A stretch of DNA of 64,000 nucleotides, from NCBI RefSeq assembly GCF_003206155.1, contig NZ_PZJV01000007.1, forward strand, positions 10,324-74,323, in the 5' to 3' direction. Positions within the stretch are counted from its first letter, which is position 1, and each line of letters opens with the position of its first letter. Below, piece by piece: positions 10,640-20,468 of the stretch. The DNA comes from Salinicola halophilus. GTDB taxonomy: Bacteria; Pseudomonadota; Gammaproteobacteria; Pseudomonadales; Halomonadaceae. The position numbers and the translations under genes were made by a program. The notes below the pieces were generated by a model, which was given only the letters and a program-made list of their open reading frames with translations, had not been told where the DNA came from and did no database searches.

Positions 10640-12169
10640 ATGTCATCGAGAGCAAGGCCGCACCGACGAGCACTCGCCGGCATCGTCATGGGTGTCATTG
10701 CGAGCCTCGGCTTGGCCGGTTGTGCCAACTACGCCGGCATCGAGCCGCAGGGGCGGCTGCAACCGATCAGCCAGCTCAGCGTCCAGCAGGTGCTGGGTGA
10801 GACACCCATCTCGCCCGCCGCCTGGCCCGAAGTCGACTGGTGGAATCAGCTCGGCGACCCGGTGCTCGACGACCTGATCGAAGAGGCCCTGCGCGACTCG
10901 CCGGACGTCGAGGTCGCACGCGCCCGGCTGCGTTCCGCCAATGCCGCCATTGCCTCCGCTCGGGCCGGTCTGTTCCCGACGGTCGACGGCTCGAGTCAGA
11001 TATCGCGCTCGCGCGTCTCGGAAGTGGAAGATCCCAAGGGTGTCGGTGGTTTCTACTCCACCTCGCGCAAGCTTTCGCTGTCGTTCAACTACGACCTCGA
11101 CCTGTGGGGCGGCAGTCGCGCTGCTTGGGCAGCAGCGCTTGGTGAAGCGCGAGCGCAGGAGATCGAGTACCGCGCGTCGGCGCTGACGCTCTCGGTCAAC
11201 GTCGCTCGGTCCTACATCGATCTGGCCGACGCCTACCGCAGCCGCGATATCGCCCAGCGCCAGCTCGACCGTGCCCGTCGCATCGACGACATCAATCAGG
11301 AGCTGCTGCGTGCCGGGCTCGACAACGCGACCCAGAGCCTGCAGTCGAGCGTGACCGTCGACAACGCCCGCCAGTCGCTGGAATCCGCCGAGCAGGCGAT
11401 CCGCAGCAGCCGGATATCCCTGGCGATTCTGCTCGGCAAGGGGCCGGATCGCGGGGAAGAGATTGCGCGTCCGGAAACCCTCACGCCGGCCATCGACGCG
11501 CTTCCCAGCGTCGTGCCCGCCGAGCTGATCGGCAACCGACCCGACATCGTCGCCGCCCGCTGGCGAGTGGAGGCCTCGTCGCAGCGCATCAAACAGGCCA
11601 AGGCAAAGTTCTATCCCAACATCAATCTATCGGCGATGGCCGGATTCCAGTCGCCGGCGGGAGATTACTTCTTCAGCGACGCCGCGAAATCGGCCAGCGT
11701 AACGCCGGCCATCTCCCTGCCGATCTTCGACGCCGGGCGTCTGCGCGCCAGTCTGGAAAGCACCGACGCCGACTACGACCTCGCCGTCGCCCAGTACAAT
11801 CAGTCGCTGGTGTCCGCGGTTGGCGAGGTCGCCGACGACATCACCACGCTTCGCTCCATTGCCGATCAGCGCCAGAGCCAGCGCCGCGCCTACGACAACG
11901 CGCTCGCCGCCTACGGGCTGGCCGAAGAGCGTTACAGCGCCGGGCTCGCCAACTATCTCGACGTGCTCAGCAGCGAGCAGCAGCTACTGTCCGCCGAACA
12001 GGGTCTCTCCCAGCTCGCGACCCAGCAGCTCGACCGCTCCATCCAGCTGGTGCAGGCGCTCGGCGGCGGGCTGAAGCTCGATCTCGCGGTACCCCATGAG
12101 GCGGGCGGTTTCCCCAGTGCTCCCGATCCCATGGCGATCTCGGCCACCGATACTCGGCCCACTCCGTGA
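10640..12169 (+). CDS. NodT/OprM-type outer-membrane efflux lipoprotein
   Basis: A 509-aa outer-membrane channel subunit of RND/MFS tripartite efflux pumps. It has a lipoprotein signal (GIVMGVIASLGLAGCANY, lipobox LAGC) and two repeated OEP regions typical of the NodT family, with DWWNQLGDPVLDDLIEEAL, YDLDLWGGSRAAW and GNRPDIVAARWRVEA. The frame is open upstream to 10547, but the ATG at 10640 with agggcaggg just before it gives a normal lipoprotein signal. No periplasmic adaptor or pump gene is adjacent. The EmrAB-like pair at 36-38.7 kb lacks an outer-membrane partner and could use it in trans (inference). Confidence 0.93.
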   Translation: MSSRARPHRRALAGIVMGVIASLGLAGCANYAGIEPQGRLQPISQLSVQQVLGETPISPAAWPEVDWWNQLGDPVLDDLIEEALRDSPDVEVARARLRSANAAIASARAGLFPTVDGSSQISRSRVSEVEDPKGVGGFYSTSRKLSLSFNYDLDLWGGSRAAWAAALGEARAQEIEYRASALTLSVNVARSYIDLADAYRSRDIAQRQLDRARRIDDINQELLRAGLDNATQSLQSSVTVDNARQSLESAEQAIRSSRISLAILLGKGPDRGEEIARPETLTPAIDALPSVVPAELIGNRPDIVAARWRVEASSQRIKQAKAKFYPNINLSAMAGFQSPAGDYFFSDAAKSASVTPAISLPIFDAGRLRASLESTDADYDLAVAQYNQSLVSAVGEVADDITTLRSIADQRQSQRRAYDNALAAYGLAEERYSAGLANYLDVLSSEQQLLSAEQGLSQLATQQLDRSIQLVQALGGGLKLDLAVPHEAGGFPSAPDPMAISATDTRPTP

Positions 12170-12275
12170 CGCGTGTCTGCACATCGCTTGGCAGGCGGTG
12201 TGTCGCGAACGACCGGCCCGGCGGGCGGCAACGCTTGTTCCCGTCCGCCTGGCTGATTATGATAGGCGCCGCCTG

Positions 12276-12351
12276 GCCGATGTAGCTCAGCTGGCAGAGC
12301 AACGCATTCGTAATGCGTAGGTCGGTGGTTCGAGTCCACTCATCGGCACCA
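12276..12351 (+). tRNA. tRNA-Thr(CGT)
   Basis: A 76-nt tRNA with encoded CCA. The acceptor stem is GCCGATG/CATCGGC and the anticodon arm is acgcatt-CGT-aatgcgt. It is solitary, 106 nt after the efflux lipoprotein gene. Confidence 0.97.
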
Positions 12352-13289
12352 GGTTTTCTCGCATCCCCGCGAGATCGATTTCAAAAGTCGCTTCTACAGC
12401 GGCTTTCTGCATTGGGTTCTTCTCCCTCCGCGCCATTTTCCGCAGCCTCCACGCGCCAGGCACTAGGTACGAATTCTCGTCGTAGCGAGGACGTTGCCGC
12501 TGACTGAATCGCCGAAACGCGCCATGCCGGGTGCAGAAGGACAATCTCGTTCGTGAGGTCGAATCTGGCGCGCAACGGATTCGTGACCGCGCTATCGTCA
12601 TGAATCGATAAAGCGACGCGATAGACGAAGTCTATCGGCAGGGGTCATGCCAGTGTCGGTGACGGGCCCATCCAGTGCGTTCGTACTCGAATGCGTCGTC
12701 ATGCTGAGAGGAGGTTGCGGAGAGATGCCGTGCGAACGGGGAAGGTCATGAGCGCTGCCGGCCGATAAAAGCCCCGCTACACGTATCGTCAGCCTCGAGA
12801 CGGTCGTTACAGCGGGAAGCGGTCGCAGGCCCAAGAAGTCTAACAAGCCCTACAAGCGGGCGAGACTCTTGGTCGCTGCCCGTTACTGAGTGTATCTCAG
12901 AAAAACGTTTAGGAACATGGCTTTATCTTAAGCATAATTCGGGTTCGAGCAAAAAATCGAAGCCCTACGCCCACTTCCATCTTTGCGATATTCGCATGCC
13001 TCTGGCTCCGCCTGCCGTTCGCCTATTGCTGACCGTCTCATCGTTACCCCCTACCGGTGAAATCTCGCCTGATTTCGCTGGATAGGTTTCGTAACGACAG
13101 GGCCGAGCGCCAGACGCCGCCCACGGCGTCGCTGGGCTAAAAGATCCGCTGAAGTTTTCGTACTCCCCCCGCGTTCGCCGGCGAATTTTAACTACAGTCA
13201 AGTTTAGGTGGGCCTGTGGAAGAGGCCCATCGAGTACGGATGTCACGCCAAGAAGTCGCGCCGCTGCGGTGGCGATGAGGAGGTCGACA
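12352..13289. other. Long gene-free interval 3' of tRNA-Thr(CGT)
   Basis: About 940 nt in which I find no supported gene. Open frames on both strands lack ribosome-binding sites and homologous-looking motifs. One perfect hairpin CGATAGAC-gaa-GTCTATCG is at 12619-12637. The stretch around 12880-12960 is AT-rich and could hold the promoter of the downstream gene. The position next to a tRNA 3' end suits past element integration, but no integrase or att duplication is visible. Confidence 0.5.
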
Positions 13290-13895
13290 ATGATTCATCA
13301 CGTCTGGGGCTTGATTGCCCATCCCAAGCGGGAATGGCAGAAAATCAGCAGTGAGAACGAGAGCGTCAAGCAGCTCTACGGCTCCCACGTACTGGTGCTC
13401 GCGGCCATTCCGGTCATCTGCTCGCTGATCGGCACCACGGTGGTGGGCTGGCACTTCGGTCAGAATTTACAGGGGCAGGATGAGCGGGTTCAGCTCAGCC
13501 TGGGTACGGCGCTACTGCTCGCGGTGGTGTTCTACGGGTTGATCCTGGCGGCGGTCTTCTTCATGGGACGCGCCATTCACTGGCTGGCGAAGCGGTTCGA
13601 TTCGCGGCCCAGTGCCCACCGCTGTACGGTCTTTGCCGGGTACATGGCGACGCCGCTCTTTCTCAGCGGCATCGTGGCGCTCTACCCGCTGATCTGGCTC
13701 TGCCTGCTCGCGGGCATCATCGGGCTTTGCTATACCGCCTACCTCGTGTTCATCGGGCTGCCGTACTTCCTGGAGATCGATCAGCAGTCGGGCATTCAAG
13801 CGGCAGGCGCCTGGCTCGCCATCGGTGTGCTGGTGCTTGAGGCGCTGCTGGCGATCACTGTGTTGATGGGCGGCTACGGCGCTGAACTATTCTGA
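13290..13895 (+). CDS. Yip1-family integral membrane protein
   Basis: A 201-aa membrane protein with a short cytoplasmic N-terminus (MIHHVWGLIAHPKREWQKI) and five predicted transmembrane helices (about residues 32-52, 68-92, 112-135, 137-160 and 172-195). The N-terminal WGLIAHPKREW motif and topology match bacterial Yip1-domain proteins, whose role is poorly defined. The ATG at 13290 has a strong GAGGAGGT Shine-Dalgarno at 13277-13284. It is a single gene. Confidence 0.8.
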   Translation: MIHHVWGLIAHPKREWQKISSENESVKQLYGSHVLVLAAIPVICSLIGTTVVGWHFGQNLQGQDERVQLSLGTALLLAVVFYGLILAAVFFMGRAIHWLAKRFDSRPSAHRCTVFAGYMATPLFLSGIVALYPLIWLCLLAGIIGLCYTAYLVFIGLPYFLEIDQQSGIQAAGAWLAIGVLVLEALLAITVLMGGYGAELF

Positions 13896-14040
13896 AGGGA
13901 AGCGGCCCGGTGGCCGCCGGAACAAGAGCGGCCATCGGTCGAGTGGCAGAAATTTCACCCAAGGGCGTTCGTCGCCGGCGCGTAGACTGAGCGGCAAGTG
14001 ATCCGTTCAACCACCTTGCGCGCCCCGTCGAGGGTTCCCC

Positions 14041-14316
14041 ATGAGAGCCATTGTGTATCTGACGTTGTTTGCCTGCCTCGCAAGCCTCGATGCCGGCGCC
14101 AGCGCTTCCGGCTGCAACGATTTCCGCTGCGCCTTCGGTGACGTGCCGAAGCGGCGCGCGCCGCTCATCGCCGAGCCGTTTCGCTCGTTCTATGCCGATC
14201 CCGTGATAGAGCCGATGACGCCCTACCAACGCATCGCGACGCCCGGGCACGAATCACCCCGCGAAAGCGACGACAGCGGTCAGAAACACGGCAAACCAGA
14301 AGATGCTTCTCGCTGA
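14041..14316 (+). CDS. Small predicted secreted protein (91 aa)
   Basis: A short open frame whose first 22 residues form a good Sec signal (MRAIVYLTLFACLASLDAGASAS). A mature region follows with two cysteines (CNDFRC) that could form a disulfide, and a polar disordered tail. I do not recognise it. The codon use fits the GC-rich host, but the ribosome-binding site is weak (gagggttccccATG), so it could be spurious. Confidence 0.45.
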   Translation: MRAIVYLTLFACLASLDAGASASGCNDFRCAFGDVPKRRAPLIAEPFRSFYADPVIEPMTPYQRIATPGHESPRESDDSGQKHGKPEDASR

Positions 14317-14949
14317 CTCGGCGGCATTTCCTTTACAAGCCGTAACAAGATAAAAGCGATATTTAGCCTGAATCATTTTTGCTTATTCATGAAAGCCCTA
14401 GGCTAGTCGTCGTTCCACGGAGGGACGCTCGCCAGGACAGAAGAAACAGGATCGTTTCATCGCCAAGGACATGCGGACCGCGAGGGCCGTGAAAGCCAGC
14501 GCTTTTGGCACGCTGACCGAGGGTCTTGCCGTTGACGTCACGGCCCTTTGCAGGACCGACGCCCCGTACATTCGTGCGGGGCGTTTTCGTTGGTGGCACC
14601 AGTCGCCATGACCGTACCGGCGCGACGATTGCCCTGTCACCGGTGGCGGATGCTGCACGAGGCTCTTCCCAGCGCCGTATGGCGGGGGAGTGCGCGCTAC
14701 CCGTCACGCTTGCACGAAACCCTTGACGGCGAGACACGAGTTGATCTGAGTTATCGCCGGGGGGATTTCCCCCTGACACCGTGAGCGCCGTGGAGCGGGA
14801 CGAAAGGCGAGTGGCGAGGCCTTCAGCCCGACCTACGCTGAAATTTCATACCTATCGACAGCGAGGGTCCTTCGAACCTCTAGCCAATCTGGCGGCCTTC
14901 TGGCCGAGGACTGGATCTGAAACCTGATCACAAACTTGGAGGTGATTGG
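14317..14949. other. Intergenic region upstream of ectD
   Basis: About 630 nt without a supported gene. It holds a terminator-like hairpin at 14560-14588 and the ectD leader. A plus-strand frame from 14471 to 14610 ends beyond the hairpin, lacks a ribosome-binding site, and I did not call it. The ectD promoter must lie between 14590 and 14940; I see no clear sigma-70 boxes, which would be compatible with an osmotic or stress-type promoter. Confidence 0.45.
14560..14588 (+). terminator. Terminator-like hairpin of unknown transcript
   Basis: A stem CGCCCCG (14560-14566) / CGGGGCG (14577-14583) with a 10-nt loop is followed by TTTTCGTT. No gene ends immediately upstream, so it may end a small RNA or be a leftover of a lost gene. 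Confidence 0.5.
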
Positions 14950-15897
14950 ATGTCAGTACAGACCGCATCCCCCCAATTTTCACCGGCGTCGACGAAGCAG
15001 GATCGCTATCCGACACGCCTGAGCCACACCCCGACCACGCTATGGCAAGACCGCCAGGAAGCGGTGGTCAAGGGGCATCATCTGGACGGCCCGCTAACTC
15101 GCGAGCAGCTCGAGGGTTTCGAGCGCGACGGCTTTCTCTTCGAACCCGACTTTCTCGAGCCGAACGAGCTCGAAGCGCTCAACGCCGAGCTGGCCGCGCT
15201 GCTGGCACGTCCGGACTTCCTGGATCGAGACTTCGCGATCACCGAGTCCGGCAGCCGCGAGATCCGCTCGCTGTTCGCGGTGCACCATCTTTCCGAACGG
15301 TTCGACAGGCTCGCCAACGATGCCCGCCTGATGGGCCGTGCGCGCCAGATCGTCGGCGGGGACGTTTACGTGCACCAGTCGCGCATCAACTACAAGCCCG
15401 GCTTTCACGGCAAGGGGTTCGACTGGCACTCGGACTTCGAGACCTGGCACGCCGAAGACGGCATGCCGGAGATGCACGCCATCAGCGCCTCCATCGTGCT
15501 GACCGACAATCATCACTTCAACGGCCCGTTGATGCTGATTCCGGGGTCGCACAAGTGCTTCGTCCACTGCCTGGGCGAAACGCCGGACGAGAACCACAAG
15601 CAGTCGCTCAAGCAGCAGGAAGTCGGCGTGCCGAGCAACGACGCGCTGCGCGAGCTGATCGAGCGAAACGGCATCCAGGCGCCCACCGGGGCCGCAGGCG
15701 GGCTGCTCATGTTCGACTGCAACACGCTGCACGGCTCCAACGCCAACATGTCACCGGACCCGCGCAGCAATGCGTTCTTCGTCTACAACCGTCGTGATAA
15801 CGCCTGCGTGGAGCCGTTCGCCGCCAGGCAGTCGCGTCCCTCCTTCCTGGCGCACCAGCCGGACGAAGAGTGGGCGCCGCAGCCGGGCCAGCACTGA
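14950..15897 (+). CDS. ectD: Ectoine hydroxylase EctD
   Basis: EctD is a non-heme Fe(II)/2-oxoglutarate dioxygenase that converts ectoine to 5-hydroxyectoine, a compatible solute of halophiles. The 315-aa product has the diagnostic motif FDWHSDFETWHAEDGMP (157-173). The iron ligands are His160, Asp162 and His261 (NTLHGSNAN), and Arg272 plus surrounding residues fit co-substrate binding. The ATG at 14950 follows GGAGGTGATTGG. ectABC are not adjacent, so ectD stands as a separate unit with its own terminator at 15934. Confidence 0.97.
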   Translation: MSVQTASPQFSPASTKQDRYPTRLSHTPTTLWQDRQEAVVKGHHLDGPLTREQLEGFERDGFLFEPDFLEPNELEALNAELAALLARPDFLDRDFAITESGSREIRSLFAVHHLSERFDRLANDARLMGRARQIVGGDVYVHQSRINYKPGFHGKGFDWHSDFETWHAEDGMPEMHAISASIVLTDNHHFNGPLMLIPGSHKCFVHCLGETPDENHKQSLKQQEVGVPSNDALRELIERNGIQAPTGAAGGLLMFDCNTLHGSNANMSPDPRSNAFFVYNRRDNACVEPFAARQSRPSFLAHQPDEEWAPQPGQH

Positions 15898-15933
15898 CCG
15901 CGACGGCGCGAGCGTCTCGCGTTTGATGCCACG

Positions 15934-15983
15934 AACCGCCGCCGGGGGTAGACTCGAGAGTCACCGCCGGCGGCGGTTTTTTC
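15934..15983 (+). terminator. ectD terminator
   Basis: A perfect 12-bp stem AACCGCCGCCGG (15934-15945) / CCGGCGGCGGTT (15967-15978) is followed by TTTTTT. It is a strong intrinsic terminator 36 nt after ectD. Confidence 0.85.
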
Positions 15984-16042
15984 GTGCCGCGCAGGGCGAC
16001 GCCGCAGCGACCGGTTTTCGAGAACTCAGTGGAGAGCACCGC

Positions 16043-16705
16043 ATGTCCATGACCACCCGCTTCATCGACGGTAGGGAGACCGGCCTGGCGCTGGGCAAGA
16101 TTCTCTGCGTCGGCCGCAACTACGCCGAACACGCCAAGGAACTCGACAACCCGGTGCCGAGCGCGCCGCTGCTGTTCATCAAGCCGGCGACCAGTGCAGT
16201 GGAGCTCGAGACGCCGATCGCCGCGCAGTTCGACCACGGCGAGGTCCACTTCGAGACCGAGCTGGCCCTGCTGGTCGGCGAGCGGCTGAGCCGGGTCTCC
16301 GGCGAGCAGGCGCTGGCGGGCATCGTGGGGGGCGGGCTGGCGCTGGATCTCACCCTGCGCGACGTGCAGTCCGCGCTCAAGGAGAAGGGCCACCCGTGGG
16401 AGCGGGCCAAGGGGTTCGACGGCGCCTGTCCGCTGTCGCGTTTCGTGCCGGTACCCGCCGGGATCGACTGGCGCGCGCTCGGTTTTCGGCTGGATATCGA
16501 CGGCAAGCGCCAGCAGACCGGCGACACCGGCGACATGCTCTTCGACATCCCCGCGCTGCTCGAAGAGATGACACGCACCTTCACCCTGGAGCCGGGAGAC
16601 GTGGTGCTGACCGGCACGCCCTCCGGCGTCGGCGCGCTACCGAGAAACGCCGAGCTGTCGCTGGCGCTCTCGCTTGGGCTGGAAGCGGTCACGCAGACTC
16701 GATAG
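16043..16705 (+). CDS. Fumarylacetoacetate hydrolase family protein
   Basis: A 220-aa single-domain FAH-fold enzyme. Family members are Mg-dependent hydrolases, decarboxylases or tautomerases acting on acylpyruvates and related 2-oxo acids. The motifs visible are ILCVGRNYAEHAKEL near the start, the metal ligands in VHFETELALLVG (E-x-E with a downstream Asp in ALDLTLRDVQ) and the closing GDVVLTGTPSGVGAL. It resembles YcgM/acylpyruvase-type proteins of similar length. The ATG at 16043 was chosen because longer extensions run through the ectD terminator. It is a single gene with its own terminator. Confidence 0.9.
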   Translation: MSMTTRFIDGRETGLALGKILCVGRNYAEHAKELDNPVPSAPLLFIKPATSAVELETPIAAQFDHGEVHFETELALLVGERLSRVSGEQALAGIVGGGLALDLTLRDVQSALKEKGHPWERAKGFDGACPLSRFVPVPAGIDWRALGFRLDIDGKRQQTGDTGDMLFDIPALLEEMTRTFTLEPGDVVLTGTPSGVGALPRNAELSLALSLGLEAVTQTR

Positions 16706-16756
16706 GGCACCGATGAGCCCTACGGACAAGGGGCACATACAAGAGGCGGCACAAAA

Positions 16757-16790
16757 AAAGCCAGCGACCGTAGTCGCTGGCTTTGTCGTT
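16757..16790 (+). terminator. Terminator between the FAH-family gene and speA
   Basis: A 12-bp stem AAAGCCAGCGAC/GTCGCTGGCTTT (16757-16768/16773-16784) has a 4-nt loop, with A-rich and T-rich flanks. It lies between convergent genes and is probably bidirectional. Confidence 0.85.
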
Positions 16791-16827
16791 TTGAGAAGCG
16801 TTACGCCGGCTCGGTCATCCAAGACCG

Positions 16828-18735
<1,908 letters not shown>

Positions 18736-18948
18736 GGCACTCTCCGGTCGACCGGCGGTGGTAACCCGGCGTCGTGCATGCCAAAGGCCGGGGCGCAATG
18801 GCGCGCATTATGCAGGGGCAGCCCGGCTGCGACTACCGCCAATCCAGGATGAACAGCACGTGGCGGGCCGCTCCAGCGCGGTGGTCCGGCATGAGACGCC
18901 GACAGCGCAGCCAGCTGGCGTCCGCGCCATCGGCAGACACGCCGGGCG

Positions 18949-19905
18949 TTACCCGGCAGCGGCGGGCAGCGGTGGGATGCGCCCCTCGCGCCGGCGGCCC
19001 AGCAGGGTGCGAAAGCGCGCCGGGTCGTGGGGCGTGATGTCGTGGGCCGGCGGGTCGACGTGGATCACCAGCAGCCGGGAGAGCCAGTAGCGCAGCGCGG
19101 TCAGGCGCAGCATGCTCGGCCACAGCGCTCGCTCGGTTTCGCTCAGCGGGCGGTGGGCGAGATACGCCGAAAGAATCGCCTGATAGCGCGCCTCGTCGAT
19201 CTCGCCGTCGGCGTTGCTTGCCCAGTCGTTGATCACGATCGCCAGATCGAACAATAGATCGCCGGTGCAGCCGTTGTAGAAGTCGATGATGCCGCCGAGG
19301 CGGTCGCCGTCGTACAGCGTGTTGTCGCGAAAGAGATCGCCGTGGATCGCCCCCCGGGGCAGCGCGGCGCCGGCGAACGCCTCGGCGTAGTGGGCGATCT
19401 CCTCGCGCATCAGCGCCTGATCGTCCGCACTCAGAAACGCCAGGACTTCGGTATGGCGACGCTGCAGATAGCCGAGATCCCGCGGATTGGGGCGCTCACC
19501 GGAGAAATCGCGCGAAACCGCGTGCATCCGTCCGAAGGCGTTGCCGAGCGCTTCGCACTGCGCGAGATTCGGCGCGCTCGGGTGGCTCCCCGGCATCTTG
19601 GGAAAGAGCAGGGCGGGGCGACCGGCGAGGCGCTTCAGGGCTACGCCCTGGCGGTCGTGGATCGGGCCCGGTACCGGCAGATTCGCTGCCGCCAAATAGT
19701 CCAGCAGATCGACGAAAAAGGGCAGATCCTCGAACTCCCCCTGCTCGAACAGCGTGAGCACCCACTCGCCCTGATCGGTGGTGACGAAAAACGTGCTGTT
19801 CTCGGTGCCGTGGGCCACGCCTTCGAGCGTCACCAGCTCGCCGATGGCGAACTCGTCGAGGAAAGGGACGACCTGGTCGGCGTTCAGAGGAGTGAATACG
19901 GCCAT
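18949..19905 (-). CDS. thrB: Homoserine kinase ThrB (APH-fold type)
   Basis: A 318-aa aminoglycoside-phosphotransferase-fold kinase that phosphorylates homoserine in threonine synthesis. This is the ThrB form found in pseudomonads and relatives, not the GHMP-fold enterobacterial enzyme. Brenner motif AIHGDLFRDNTLYDG (187-200) supplies the catalytic Asp190 and Asn195, and GIIDFYNG provides the metal-binding Asp208. The start MAVFTPLNADQV is typical. The preceding minus-strand gene (DUF2782) and divergent polA form an arrangement common in this group of bacteria. Confidence 0.93.
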   Translation of the reverse strand: MAVFTPLNADQVVPFLDEFAIGELVTLEGVAHGTENSTFFVTTDQGEWVLTLFEQGEFEDLPFFVDLLDYLAAANLPVPGPIHDRQGVALKRLAGRPALLFPKMPGSHPSAPNLAQCEALGNAFGRMHAVSRDFSGERPNPRDLGYLQRRHTEVLAFLSADDQALMREEIAHYAEAFAGAALPRGAIHGDLFRDNTLYDGDRLGGIIDFYNGCTGDLLFDLAIVINDWASNADGEIDEARYQAILSAYLAHRPLSETERALWPSMLRLTALRYWLSRLLVIHVDPPAHDITPHDPARFRTLLGRRREGRIPPLPAAAG

Positions 19906-20026
19906 GGGAACTCGTATCTGCAGGGCGGAAAGGGCGCATTGTAGCGATTCGACCGCCGCGCTCCTACCGATTCGGCCCGCGCGCGCTCACCGCCGCGGGT
20001 GGCGATCGAGGGGCGCGCCGCCGGCG

Positions 20027-20353
20027 TCAATCGTCGCGAACCCAGTCCGGCACCGCGACCCGATCCCGATTGACGCGCTCGAAGTTACCGTTGCCGGTGG
20101 TGTCGAGCAGAAAATACGCCGCCCCGCTCGCCGGGGTGACGCGAATCGCGTAGAGCCTGCCGTCGACGCGATACTCCTCCAGCGTCTGGCCCGCCTCCTG
20201 AATGGTCATGACTTCAGGCGTCGGCGGGGGCTGTGACGAAGATTGGGCCTGAGCCGGCAGCGCGAGAACGATCAGCGTGGCGAACGTGACGATCGCCGAC
20301 GCGGCGGCCTGCACGCGGCGGCGCGGTCGGCTAAACGGTGGTATTCGATGCAT
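20027..20353 (-). CDS. DUF2782 domain-containing protein
   Basis: A 108-aa exported protein with a signal peptide (cleavage near ALPAQAQ, residue 37) and a mature DUF2782 domain: [28 protein letters not shown] and [20 protein letters not shown]. The domain has no known function. It lies 121 nt upstream of thrB on the same strand and divergent from polA, the usual genomic setting of DUF2782. The start has AGGAG seven bases upstream. Confidence 0.85.
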   Translation of the reverse strand: MHRIPPFSRPRRRVQAAASAIVTFATLIVLALPAQAQSSSQPPPTPEVMTIQEAGQTLEEYRVDGRLYAIRVTPASGAAYFLLDTTGNGNFERVNRDRVAVPDWVRDD

Positions 20354-20468
20354 GGTCGATCTCCTGGCGAGTCACGTCCTCGATTCTAGCGCGCGGCTCG
20401 CCCTGACGCCGAGCGACGCCTTGCGTATCATGAGCGCATCGAAAAGCCAGCCACGGATATTCGCGCTC

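Noticed and set aside
12619..12637. OxyR-type site (ATAG-N7-CTAT)
   Set aside because: Inner consensus positions do not match and no second half-site follows; it is only a hairpin.
14471..14610. Small plus-strand frame upstream of ectD
   Set aside because: No ribosome-binding site, runs through a terminator-like hairpin, and the translation resembles no protein I know.
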